Positions 8,299 to 16,826 of a stretch of DNA of 64,000 nucleotides are shown here, piece after piece. The stretch lies in NCBI RefSeq assembly GCF_013141725.1, contig NZ_WHNZ01000052.1, forward strand, positions 18,076-82,075, written 5' to 3'. The position numbers and the translations under genes are program-made. The notes beneath the pieces are model-generated. The model was not told where the DNA came from, did no database searches, and saw only the letters and a program-made list of their open reading frames with translations. Position 1 is the first letter of the stretch. Each line of letters begins with the position of its first letter. This DNA is from Paenibacillus planticolens. GTDB taxonomy: Bacteria; Bacillota; Bacilli; Paenibacillales; NBRC-103111.

Positions 8299-9834
8299 AT
8301 GCCTTTTATGCAAAAGAAAATCAGTTTACAGAAACGAATTGTATTTCTTATTACTTCAGTGACGGTCGTCATGGTTTCGACAATGATGGTCTTCGACACC
8401 ATGAGTTTGAATCAATCCATCAGAGAAGCCTATGTGAGCCAAATCAGCGGCATGACCATCGCGATCAACGGACGGTATGAAGAATCCCGTTCAGTTACGG
8501 ATGTACAACAAATTTTTGATTATATTCAATACAAAAACAGCCGGGTTCTCGAGCTGAAGTTGTACGGCAATAATGGGCTCATATTGGCAGCTTCCGATCG
8601 CGCGGTGGTCGGGGATCGTCTGGATCCGGCAAGCGTCGTCATCCCCAAGCAGGACCAAACGCTCGTCGACCGGCTGCCCATGGCACACAGCAACAAACCG
8701 GTTGTCCGCTTAATTGCGCCGCTGCAAGAAGATGGGGGCGTTGTCGGAGCCGTGGAGGTCATTTTCGACTCTTCCGAGGAGACCAAGCTGCTTAAGGAAC
8801 GTACGAAACTCATTTTGATTGTCGGCATGTCCATTGCGATTGTCTTATCCGCTTTGCTTTGGCTTATTTTACGTAAAGTCGTTATTCGCCCCTTAAAAAA
8901 GCTTCGCGAAGCCGCTGTAATCGTTAAGCAGGGAGGAGAGCTGCCGAAGCTGCACTTCCAGACTTCCCCCGAAATTATGGAGGTATCCGAAGCCTTCAAC
9001 GATATGGTCACAAATTTGGAAGAGCGCTATCAAGAGCTGCAGTATGCGCTGAATACGCTGCAGATTACGCAGGACCAACTGGTGCAATCGGAGAAAATGG
9101 GGGCCTTAGGGAATCTTGTGGCCGGTGTCTCCCATGAAATCAATACACCGATCGGGATCGGCGTTACCGCGATATCTTATCTGGATCAGAAGACGAAGGA
9201 TTTTCGGAACCTGTATGAGACGGGCAAAATGAAAAAGTCCGATTTGGAGCAGTTCCTTTCCGTGATCGGAGAAACGAATGCCATGGTGCAGTCGAATTTG
9301 GAACGCGCCTCCTCTTTAGTACGCAGCTTTAAGCAAATCTCTGTGGATCAAAGTGTTGAGGTGAAACGGACCTTTCAATTACGGGAATATCTGGAGGGAA
9401 TCGTGGCCAGCTTGAAGCCCTCGCTTAAGAAAACGAGACTTCGTGTGGACGTCTATTGTGACGAGCGGCTGAATCTGTATACATACCCGGGAGCTTTATC
9501 CCAAATTATTACGAATTTAGTGATGAATTCATTGAACCATGCCTATGCGCCGGAAGAAGAAGGAAGTTTATGTTTACGTGTCACGGAGCAACAAGATCAT
9601 ATTTTGCTAGCTTATTCCGATGACGGCAAAGGGATGACGCAAACCGTACTCGATCAAATTTTCGATCCCTTCTTCACGACAAGCCGCGGCAAAGGCGGAA
9701 CCGGTTTGGGCATGAATATCGCTTATAATCTCGTTACACAATCGCTGAATGCCACTATCCAATGCTTTAGTACATTGGGGCAAGGAAGTTTATTTATTAT
9801 TACGATTCCAAAAGAGGAGGAGTCCGAGCTATGA
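8299..9834 (+). CDS. membrane sensor histidine kinase
   Basis: This 511-residue kinase has two membrane helices (about residues 15-35 and 170-195) flanking an extracellular sensor region of about 130 residues. HAMP and coiled-coil linkers follow. The phospho-acceptor H-box is GVSHEINTP with His279. The ATPase domain shows the N-box NLVMNSLNHA, the G1 box DDGKGM and FDPFFTT. The TGA overlaps the start of the response regulator (ATGA), so the pair is cotranslated. The signal is unknown. Confidence 0.93.
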   Translation: MPFMQKKISLQKRIVFLITSVTVVMVSTMMVFDTMSLNQSIREAYVSQISGMTIAINGRYEESRSVTDVQQIFDYIQYKNSRVLELKLYGNNGLILAASDRAVVGDRLDPASVVIPKQDQTLVDRLPMAHSNKPVVRLIAPLQEDGGVVGAVEVIFDSSEETKLLKERTKLILIVGMSIAIVLSALLWLILRKVVIRPLKKLREAAVIVKQGGELPKLHFQTSPEIMEVSEAFNDMVTNLEERYQELQYALNTLQITQDQLVQSEKMGALGNLVAGVSHEINTPIGIGVTAISYLDQKTKDFRNLYETGKMKKSDLEQFLSVIGETNAMVQSNLERASSLVRSFKQISVDQSVEVKRTFQLREYLEGIVASLKPSLKKTRLRVDVYCDERLNLYTYPGALSQIITNLVMNSLNHAYAPEEEGSLCLRVTEQQDHILLAYSDDGKGMTQTVLDQIFDPFFTTSRGKGGTGLGMNIAYNLVTQSLNATIQCFSTLGQGSLFIITIPKEEESEL

Positions 9835-11399
9835 CAAGACAGGATGGGTTAATGGACCTGGATGAACTTCTATTTGCCGAAGAAGAAGAGGAGAACGTTT
9901 CCTCGGATGACGCGGTACTGGAACAAGATCCCTGGATCGTCTTAATTGTCGATGATGAAAAACAAGTTCATCAAGTGACAAAGATGGTTCTGCAAGATTT
10001 CGAATTTGACGGCAGAAAGCTGGAGCTTCACAGTGCATACTCAGCTGCAGAAGCTAAGCAAGTTTTACAGCAGCAGCCCAATGCGGCATTAGTATTGCTT
10101 GATGTGGTTATGGAGCAGGAAGACGCTGGGCTTCAAATTGTAAAATATATACGCGAGGAAATGAAAAATACGGCGATTCGTATTATTTTACGTACGGGAC
10201 AGCCTGGGCAAGCCCCTGAACGCACGGTCATTATGGAATACGACATTAATGATTATAAGGAAAAAACCGAGCTGACGACTCAAAAGCTGTTCACGACCGT
10301 CGTTACCGCGTTGCGCTCTTACCGGGATTTGAAAACGATTGAGAAAAGCAGATCAGGCCTGGAGGAAATCATTAAGTCTTCTGCCACGTTGTTCGAGCTT
10401 CAATCCATGAAGAAGTTTGCTTCAGGGGTCTTGACACAGATGACTTCCATTGTGAATTTACATAAAAATGCCCTGCACTGCTCCTTTGCCGTAACTAAGG
10501 GAGTCGAGGACATTTATATTTTGGCGGCCAGCGGCGATTATGCGTCCAATCAGGATGAAAGAGCGCGTGATGTCGTTCCTGCGCACGTTCTCGAGGAGAT
10601 TGAACAAGCTTTTCAAACCAAAAAAAGCTGTTTCGCTCCAGACCGTTTTGTGATTTATTTTCAAAGCAAAATGGGGATGGAAAACGTCATTTATATGAAC
10701 GGGTTTAAAGAGCTTAGCGAGTGGGAGCGTTATTTAATTGATATTTACTGTACGAACGTTTCCGTCGCTTTTGAGAATATATATTTGAACGAGGAATTGG
10801 AAAGCACGCAGCAGGAAATTATTTATACCATGGGTGAGATTACGGAAACAAGATCCCGGGAAACGGGACATCATGTGAAGCGAGTGGCTGAATATTCGCG
10901 CTTATTGGCGCTGAAATACGGACTGTCCGAGCAAGAAGCGGAAATCATTCGTTTGGCTTCACCAATGCATGATGTGGGGAAAGTCGGAATTCCGGATGCG
11001 ATCCTGAATAAGCCCGGCGCACTGACCATAGAAGAATTCGAAATCATGAAAACCCACTCGAATCTGGGGTATGAAATGCTGAAGCATTCGAATAAGCAAG
11101 TTTTGAATGCCGCGGCCATCATTGCCCAGCAGCACCACGAGCGGTTCGACGGCACAGGATATCCGCAAGGACTTAGCGGTGAATCTATTCATCTCTATGG
11201 CCGCATCACAGCGGTGGCGGATGTGTTTGACGCGCTCTGCAGCGATCGCGTCTACAAGAAGGCTTGGGAGTTGGATCGCGTGCTGGATTTATTGAAAACA
11301 GAACGCGGCCGTCATTTCGATCCTGTCGTCGTGGATCTTTTCTTGGATCACCTGGACGAGTTCCTGGCGATCAAAGAGCACTATAAGGAACAACGTTAA
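9831..11399 (+). CDS. response regulator with REC, DUF3369 and HD-GYP domains
   Basis: This 522-residue regulator has an N-terminal receiver domain with phospho-acceptor Asp91 in LVLLDVVM. The central region (about 180-330) matches the DUF3369 type found between REC and HD-GYP. The C-terminal HD-GYP domain has His380-Asp381 in HDVGKVGIPD and GTGYP at 441-445, so the phosphodiesterase residues are intact. HD-GYP proteins hydrolyse cyclic di-GMP, or in some cases other cyclic dinucleotides. The output should therefore be second-messenger turnover, not direct DNA binding. Confidence 0.93.
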   Translation: MTRQDGLMDLDELLFAEEEEENVSSDDAVLEQDPWIVLIVDDEKQVHQVTKMVLQDFEFDGRKLELHSAYSAAEAKQVLQQQPNAALVLLDVVMEQEDAGLQIVKYIREEMKNTAIRIILRTGQPGQAPERTVIMEYDINDYKEKTELTTQKLFTTVVTALRSYRDLKTIEKSRSGLEEIIKSSATLFELQSMKKFASGVLTQMTSIVNLHKNALHCSFAVTKGVEDIYILAASGDYASNQDERARDVVPAHVLEEIEQAFQTKKSCFAPDRFVIYFQSKMGMENVIYMNGFKELSEWERYLIDIYCTNVSVAFENIYLNEELESTQQEIIYTMGEITETRSRETGHHVKRVAEYSRLLALKYGLSEQEAEIIRLASPMHDVGKVGIPDAILNKPGALTIEEFEIMKTHSNLGYEMLKHSNKQVLNAAAIIAQQHHERFDGTGYPQGLSGESIHLYGRITAVADVFDALCSDRVYKKAWELDRVLDLLKTERGRHFDPVVVDLFLDHLDEFLAIKEHYKEQR

Positions 11400-11462
11400 C
11401 GCCATTAAGGATTGATCATGCTAACCGAAACGGTTCTTATTAGACTGCGAGCAGCTTTGCAG

Positions 11463-11484
11463 TCCAGTAATACCCTGTAGTTCC
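11463..11484 (-). repeat. solitary family I unit
   Basis: TAATACCCTGTAGTTCC matches the reverse-oriented unit of the family I element found at 11598, 50204 and 60004. It stands alone here, about 135 bp before a full element. Confidence 0.5.
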
Positions 11485-11597
11485 GCAAGGGGCCCCGCAT
11501 TTAGGTCCATTTTGCCTGAAAAGAAAGAGACTATTCTCAAGTAGATGATGAATCTATTCGAGGATGGTCTCTTCTTTCATTCCTCACTGAAAGAGGG

Positions 11598-11780
11598 TGG
11601 AGAACTACAGGGCGCTATTTTGCTAGAAACAACCCTTTAGGCAATGGGAAGGGAACTAGGGTCCGCTATTCCATCATTCGGAGCAGATGGCTAGATCATT
11701 GAGGTGAAATAAGACCCTGTAGTTCCCCTCGAACGCCGAAATTCAGCTTTTTGCTGAAATAAGGGAATAGAGTTCCCTCA
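11598..11780. repeat. family I intergenic element, copy 1
   Basis: Four degenerate units lie at about 11600(+), 11649(+), 11704(-) and 11753(-). The forward units start GGAACTACAGGG and GGGAACTAGGGTCC and run into CTATT; the reverse units read GAAATAAGACCCTGTAG and GAAATAAGGGAATAG and end in GTTCCC. Unit 1 can pair with unit 4 and unit 2 with unit 3. The whole stretch, including its spacers, is clearly homologous to 50204-50386. Confidence 0.85.
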
Positions 11781-11847
11781 AACAGGCAGATATCAAGTTG
11801 AGCTGGTACCAAGTATGCGAAGGAGAAATGCATCCGGAGAATTACAG

Positions 11848-12330
11848 GAGTGTTGCACAAAATGCAGCATAGTGCGCATACTGAAGCCCACGAGCTTTAG
11901 CATGCTTACAACCGCACCCTCACCTCGCCCTCGGTACTTATCCTGTACTTCTTCGATCCCATCTTCACTTCGGATAGTATTGCAATATTGCCCTTTGAAT
12001 AACATAGCTACATTGCACTTTGTACAACCAGTTCAGCCTATTTTCGCTTTTCCGGCAGCTATATTGCACTTAATACAACCATTTACCCTCAAACGTTAGT
12101 TTTCAGCGCAAATCTAGCGAAATCATTGTACTTTGTACAACGAGAGTGAGCTCTAGCCGCAAAATACCCACACCATGTTGCACAAAGTGCAGCATAGTGC
12201 GCGTACTGAAGTGCACGAGCTTCTTCCTGCTTACAACCGTACCTTCACCTTACCTTTGGTGCTTATCCTGTGCTTCTTTCTTGATCCCTTCTTCAGCCGA
12301 CTAACATAGCTACATTGCACTTTGTACAGG
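11848..12330. repeat. family III repeat cluster (TTGCACTTTGTACAA units)
   Basis: Six related units occur: forward TGTTGCACAAAATGCAGC at 11851 and ATGTTGCACAAAGTGCAGC at 12175, and reverse AGCTACATTGCACTTTG types at 12004, 12056, 12116 and 12307. The segment 11848-12030 is repeated directly at 12172-12330, with matching blocks such as CTTACAACCG and CTTATCCTGT. Unit spacing inside the cluster is 52 to 60 bp. The forward frame at 11815-12099 runs across these units and is not treated as a gene. Confidence 0.75.
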
Positions 12331-12391
12331 TTACTATCACGATTTGGTTTGTGTGAACTTGTGATTTTATGAACTATGAAATTGATTTATA

Positions 12392-12451
12392 TGTACAGGT
12401 AAATTCACTAGAAATGGCCAAAATGGCGCAATTCGCTGAAATTACCTGTAC
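12392..12451. repeat. family IV repeat pair
   Basis: TGTACAGGTAAATTCACTAG at 12392 recurs almost exactly at 50485 with 16 further matching bases. Here it faces an inverted partner, GCTGAAATTACCTGTAC, at 12435-12451. Confidence 0.7.
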
Positions 12452-12704
12452 GTTTTACATCAAAGTCAGCGAAATAGCACTAAATCATTCTTTGGTTTTG
12501 GGATAAGGGGGGAATCCGAAACAGCAGCAACAGCTGCGGCAGGAGCATCATAAAGGAGTGGACTTCGGAGGTGAGCATGCTTAAGGATACGTTACCTTTG
12601 AAAGTGGGGTTCATAATAACTTGTTCCTGTGACGAAAAGCTTTGGAAGGCTGTTTGCTCAGCTGGTCGAGCAGATGTAATAGTGTTAGCGGCAGTTTTTG
12701 TACT

Positions 12705-12887
12705 TGCTAACGGAAGGGGAGGTCCTTATTCAATGGAAAAGAACCCCTTTGAACATGTAACAGACACCAACGATGTTACTTGCTCACTTGGGAACTGATT
12801 TCTCCCCGGAATTAGCAAATAGGGACTCTGTTGTCCGTCTACAGAGAGATGCGACGCTTTTCGTGAATATAACGGCCGCTGTGTCCG
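12705..12887. repeat. family II intergenic element, copy 1
   Basis: Four units lie at about 12705(+), 12757(+), 12813(-) and 12862(-). The forward units begin GCTAACGGA and GTAACAGACACC; the reverse units begin AGCAAATAGGGACTC and GTGAATATAACGG and end near GTCCG. The stretch is homologous along its length to 50645-50829. It is the last repeat before the manganese transporter operon. Confidence 0.82.
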
Positions 12888-12991
12888 AAGCGTGATGAGA
12901 CCTAGGACTCTTCATTGCGGTGTTTGTAAGATTTATCGAAATTTTGTGGACACGGGTAAAAATGATGTATAAATGAAAATATTTTTCCCTA

Positions 12992-13050
12992 TTGCAACAT
13001 TTGCGAAATTGGTTAATAATGTACATGAGATAAAGTTTCCTTAGGTAAAC
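12992..13050 (+). promoter_or_regulatory. promoter and MntR-like box of the mnt operon
   Basis: TTGCAA at 12992-12997 and AATAAT at 13015-13020, spaced 17 bp, form a SigA-type promoter. Immediately downstream, GTTTCCTTAGGTAAAC (13035-13050) is a near-palindrome of the form GTTT-N-CTNAGG-N-AAAC, which resembles MntR/DtxR-family operators. Its position over the early transcribed region fits repression by manganese. Confidence 0.6.
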
Positions 13051-13103
13051 AAATGTGGGCTTGACCAAATTAAAGGACGAACCAATCGGGGAGGTACCTG
13101 CGA

Positions 13104-14060
13104 ATGAACGAAGTGAAGACAAGAGGGGTTTGGAAGAAGGGGGCTGCGGTTGCCCTGCTAGGCATGATGCTGACTGTATCGGCCTGCGGGAAAGATGCGA
13201 ACATACCGGCATCCGGGACGGGGAAGGAGATTAAAGTAACTACGACGATCGGCATGATAACGGATATCGCCCAGAATGTGGGTTCCACCCATGTCAAAGT
13301 AACAGGGCTTATGAACGCGGGAGTTGACCCGCATTTGTACAAAGCCTCACAGGGAGATATGAAGAAGCTGGACGATGCACAAATCATTTTCTACAATGGC
13401 CTGCACCTTGAAGGCAAAATGGTTGAGATCTTGGAGAAAATGGGGAAGGAAAAGCCGACGGTTGCCGTGTCAGACAAAATCGATCGAAAAACGTTGCGTT
13501 CCGGTGCAGAGATGGCAACGGAATACGATCCGCACATTTGGTTTAACGTGAAGCACTGGATGAAGGCGACGGAGCAAGTCCGCGACTCTTTAAGTGAGTT
13601 GGACCCGGCACATAAGGAAGACTACAGCAAGAACGCAGCAGCCTATTTAGTCAAGCTTGAAGAATTAGACCGTTACGCGCGCGAGCAAATTGGGCTAATT
13701 CCAGAGTCAACCCGTGTTCTTGTCACGGCGCACGACGCATTCGGGTACTTCGGGGATGCCTATCACATTCAAGTGAAGGGACTTCAGGGCATCAGCACCG
13801 CGTCGGAATACGGCTCCAAGGACGTTAGCCAGCTTCGTGATTTCTTAGTTGAGAAGAAGATTAAAGCCGTATTCGTAGAGTCAAGTGTTCCCAAAAAGTC
13901 CATAGAAGCGGTTATCCAAGGAGCGAAGGAGAAAGGACATGAGATACAGATCGGCGGCGAATTATTCTCAGATGCGATGGGCGCAGCAGGAACGCCGGAA
14001 GGAACGTACGTGGGGATGGTTCGTCACAACGTGGATACGATTGTGAAGGCCTTGAAATAA
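13104..14060 (+). CDS. mntA: manganese-type ABC transporter substrate-binding lipoprotein
   Basis: This 318-residue lipoprotein (lipobox VSAC, Cys28) is a cluster A-I metal receptor of the TroA/MntA type. Candidate ligands are His77 (DPHLYK), His144 (DPHIWF), His210 (TAHDAFGYF) and Asp290 (ELFSDAMG), the His-His-His-Asp set of TroA. There is no histidine-rich loop of the ZnuA kind. It is the first of four genes encoding a complete importer. Manganese is the likely substrate, though TroA-like receptors can also bind zinc or iron. Confidence 0.92.
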   Translation: MNEVKTRGVWKKGAAVALLGMMLTVSACGKDANIPASGTGKEIKVTTTIGMITDIAQNVGSTHVKVTGLMNAGVDPHLYKASQGDMKKLDDAQIIFYNGLHLEGKMVEILEKMGKEKPTVAVSDKIDRKTLRSGAEMATEYDPHIWFNVKHWMKATEQVRDSLSELDPAHKEDYSKNAAAYLVKLEELDRYAREQIGLIPESTRVLVTAHDAFGYFGDAYHIQVKGLQGISTASEYGSKDVSQLRDFLVEKKIKAVFVESSVPKKSIEAVIQGAKEKGHEIQIGGELFSDAMGAAGTPEGTYVGMVRHNVDTIVKALK

Positions 14061-14102
14061 AGATCGATGAGCTATAACAAGACTCATTAAGGGGGAAATG
14101 AC

Positions 14103-14864
14103 ATGAAGCATGCAGATGCGCCGCTTTCCATTCAAAATATGTCGGTGGCTTATCATAAGAAACCTGTTCTGGAGCAAGTATCCCTAACGGTACCGGAAGG
14201 CAAGCTGATTGGGATTGTAGGGCCAAACGGAGCAGGCAAATCGACATTAATTAAAGCCGCACTCGGTTTAATCCCGAGCTTATCCGGAGAAGTAAAGATT
14301 TATGGCAAGCCTTATAAAGAACAGCGCAAGCTTGTCGGTTATGTTCCCCAGAGAGAATCCGTCGATTGGGATTTTCCGACGAATGCGCTGGATGTTGTCA
14401 CCATGGGGCGATACGGGCATTTGGGCTGGTTTCGCCGACCTGGCAGTAAAGAAAAACAGATAGCGATGTCATGCTTAGAAAAAGTGGGGATGGCTGAGTT
14501 CGCAGACCGGCAAATCAGCCAGTTGTCCGGCGGACAGCAGCAACGCATTTTTTTAGCTAGAGCGCTTGCACAGGATGCCAGCTTATATTTTATGGATGAA
14601 CCGTTCGTTGGCGTAGATGCTGCGACAGAGAAAGCGATCATCACGTTGCTAAGTGAGCTTAAGAAGCAAGGGAAGACAGTCCTGGTGGTCCACCATGATT
14701 TATCTACCGTTCAAGAATATTTTGATTGGGTCATCCTGCTCAATGTAGGGATTGTGGATATTGGACCCACGAATGAAGTGTTTACCAAGGAAAAATTACA
14801 GCAAACGTATGGCGGAAAACTGGCGATCTGGGATCAGGAAGATTCCCATACGTTAATAGGATGA
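14103..14864 (+). CDS. mntB: manganese ABC transporter ATP-binding protein
   Basis: This 253-residue ATPase has Walker A GPNGAGKST, the ABC signature LSGGQQQR, Walker B LYFMDEPF and the switch histidine in VVHHDL. It powers the importer formed with the two permeases downstream. The ATG is preceded by AAGGGGGAAATGAC. Ten bases separate its stop from the mntC start. Confidence 0.95.
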   Translation: MKHADAPLSIQNMSVAYHKKPVLEQVSLTVPEGKLIGIVGPNGAGKSTLIKAALGLIPSLSGEVKIYGKPYKEQRKLVGYVPQRESVDWDFPTNALDVVTMGRYGHLGWFRRPGSKEKQIAMSCLEKVGMAEFADRQISQLSGGQQQRIFLARALAQDASLYFMDEPFVGVDAATEKAIITLLSELKKQGKTVLVVHHDLSTVQEYFDWVILLNVGIVDIGPTNEVFTKEKLQQTYGGKLAIWDQEDSHTLIG

Positions 14865-14874
14865 GGTGATCACC

Positions 14875-15822
14875 ATGCTGGACTCACTGCTTCACTTATG
14901 GTTGGATCCGAATGCACGCTGGATATTGCTTGGATGCTCGTTGCTGGGTTTGAGCAGCGGAGTACTAGGAAGCTTTGCCTATTTGCGCAAGCAATCGTTG
15001 ATGGGGGATGCCTTATCGCATGCAGCGCTTCCTGGAGTGTGCATAGCCTTTATGATCACAGGCTCCAAATCGATTCTGTTTTTCCTGATTGGCGCGGCAG
15101 CCGCAGGTTTGTTAGCTACATTAAGCATCGGCTGGATTACGAGGTATTCCAAAATCAAGCAGGATTCGGCTCTTGGCATTGTTTTGTCCGTTTTTTTCGG
15201 CGTAGGCATTGTCTTGTTAACCCAAATCCAACACAGCTCCAGCGGCAATCAAAGCGGGCTTGATAAATTTCTGTTCGGGCAAGCGGCCTCTATGGTACAT
15301 TCGGACGTCGTTACAATGGCTATCATTTCGTTTGTATTGGTCGGTGTGTGCACGTTGTTTTTTAAAGAATTTAAGCTGCTCAGCTTTGATCCCGGGTACG
15401 CCAGAGGACTAGGCTTCCCGGTGCCGATCTTAGACCATTTCATGATGTTTCTCATCGTTGTTGCCGTCGTGGTCGGCATTCAAGCCGTAGGTGTCGTGTT
15501 GATGGCAGCTTTGCTGATAACGCCGGCTGTCGCCGCCAGATACTGGACGGAAAAGCTCGGATGGATGGTCATATTATCAGGTGTTTTCGGAGCATTCAGC
15601 GGCTTTGCCGGAACCTATTTAAGCACGTTGGGCAGTAATTTGCCGACGGGACCTTTAAGCGTATTGGCAGCTACCGGATTGTTCGGATTCTCGCTCTTAT
15701 TTGCCCCTAAACGCGGCCTGTTCATGAAATGGTTCCGTCGAACATCGATGAAACAGCAGGTACTTAAGGATTCACAGTCACAGTCGTACATGAAAGCCAA
15801 AGGGGTGAGCCAAGTTGAATGA
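14875..15822 (+). CDS. mntC: manganese ABC transporter permease 1
   Basis: This is a polytopic ABC-3 family permease of 315 residues with about eight to nine helices and the conserved DALSHAALPG segment near the N-terminus. The ATG at 14875 is chosen because GAGGTGA ends five bases before it; a GTG at 14866 in frame is less well placed. The last eight bases overlap the start of mntD. Confidence 0.93.
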   Translation: MLDSLLHLWLDPNARWILLGCSLLGLSSGVLGSFAYLRKQSLMGDALSHAALPGVCIAFMITGSKSILFFLIGAAAAGLLATLSIGWITRYSKIKQDSALGIVLSVFFGVGIVLLTQIQHSSSGNQSGLDKFLFGQAASMVHSDVVTMAIISFVLVGVCTLFFKEFKLLSFDPGYARGLGFPVPILDHFMMFLIVVAVVVGIQAVGVVLMAALLITPAVAARYWTEKLGWMVILSGVFGAFSGFAGTYLSTLGSNLPTGPLSVLAATGLFGFSLLFAPKRGLFMKWFRRTSMKQQVLKDSQSQSYMKAKGVSQVE

Positions 15823-16708
15823 TCTGTGGATTATCTTAACGGCGGCTCTGGTTGCTGCGGCTTGTTCGCTCGTCGGCTGCTTCCTTGTACTGCGCAAAAT
15901 GGCCATGATCGGCGACGCCATCAGCCACTCCGTGCTTCCCGGAATCGTGATTGCTTTTTTAATAAGCGGGTCCAGAGGTTCGATTATTATACTGATTGGC
16001 GCGGCAGTTATCGGTCTGGTCACCGTGTTCTTGATTCAATTGTTCCAACAGAGCGGATTGCAATCCGATGCCTCCATCGGTGTGGTCTTCACGGCCATGT
16101 TCTCCATCGGTGTCGTTCTGATCAGTTTATACACAAGGCAAATTGATCTGGATTTGGATTGTGTGCTCTATGGGGAGATCGCCTATGTGCCTTGGAATAC
16201 CATAGAAATCGGCGGAGTAAGCATAGGACCTAAAGCGGTTTGGGCGGTTGGATTTGCTCTTTTTCTCAGCGTTCTTGTTATCGGTATTTTCTATAAACAA
16301 TTTAAATTGTGCTCGTTCGATCCGGCACTTGCAGCCGCAGTGGGCATACCGGTTATATTGTTCCACTATCTCTTAATGGGATTAGTCTCGATTACGACGG
16401 TTGCTTCCTTTGAAAGTGTTGGGGCTATCCTGGTAGTGGGCATGTTAATTGTACCGGCAGCAACGGCGTATCTGTTGACGGAGAGACTAAATGTCATGAT
16501 CATACTTAGTGTGATGGTGGGAATTATCAGTGCTGTGACTGGTTATTACGCTGCCTATTTGCTGGATGCTTCGATAGCCGGTTGTATGATAAGCGCTGCC
16601 GGTTCCATGTTTGTCCTAGCTTTCCTTTTATCCCCAACAAATGGATTCATCATTCGGAAAATTCGTCAAAAACGCGGTTTATCTGTGGTTAATCCCGAAT
16701 CCGTATAA
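15815..16708 (+). CDS. mntD: manganese ABC transporter permease 2
   Basis: This 297-residue ABC-3 family permease is homologous to the preceding one (GDAISHSVLPGIV near the N-terminus). The pair forms a heterodimeric channel in systems of the mntABCD or troABCD type. The start is TTG at 15815, with GGGGTGA six bases upstream, and overlaps the mntC stop. Confidence 0.93.
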   Translation: MNDLWIILTAALVAAACSLVGCFLVLRKMAMIGDAISHSVLPGIVIAFLISGSRGSIIILIGAAVIGLVTVFLIQLFQQSGLQSDASIGVVFTAMFSIGVVLISLYTRQIDLDLDCVLYGEIAYVPWNTIEIGGVSIGPKAVWAVGFALFLSVLVIGIFYKQFKLCSFDPALAAAVGIPVILFHYLLMGLVSITTVASFESVGAILVVGMLIVPAATAYLLTERLNVMIILSVMVGIISAVTGYYAAYLLDASIAGCMISAAGSMFVLAFLLSPTNGFIIRKIRQKRGLSVVNPESV

Positions 16709-16723
16709 AAAAATGCCTTGAAC

Positions 16724-16767
16724 CTGCTTCTTTGTCTCTTTTTCGGAGATGGAGAAGCATTTCTTTT
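16724..16767 (+). terminator. intrinsic terminator of the mnt operon
   Basis: TGCTTCT and TCTC pair with GGAGA and AGAAGCA around a T-rich loop, followed by TTTCTTTT. It ends the four-gene manganese operon. Confidence 0.7.
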
Positions 16768-16826
16768 AATTGACATTTCCTGTATGCTAGTAGGGGGCTA
16801 GAGACAGACTGAAAGAAGGTGTCACC

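Noticed and set aside
11815..12099. Forward 94-residue reading frame
   Set aside because: It runs across the family III repeat units and has no plausible protein composition or upstream signals.
12571..12798. Forward 75-residue reading frame with a GGAGGTGA site
   Set aside because: Despite the ribosome binding site the C-terminal half is encoded by the family II repeat, so it is probably accidental.
11463..12887. Regularly spaced short repeats suggesting a CRISPR array
   Set aside because: Units are degenerate, alternate in orientation and are not separated by unique spacers of equal length; no cas gene is present.
11598..12887. Insertion sequence or MITE
   Set aside because: No transposase, no consistent terminal inverted repeats and no target-site duplication could be seen; the four-unit plan does not match a simple MITE.
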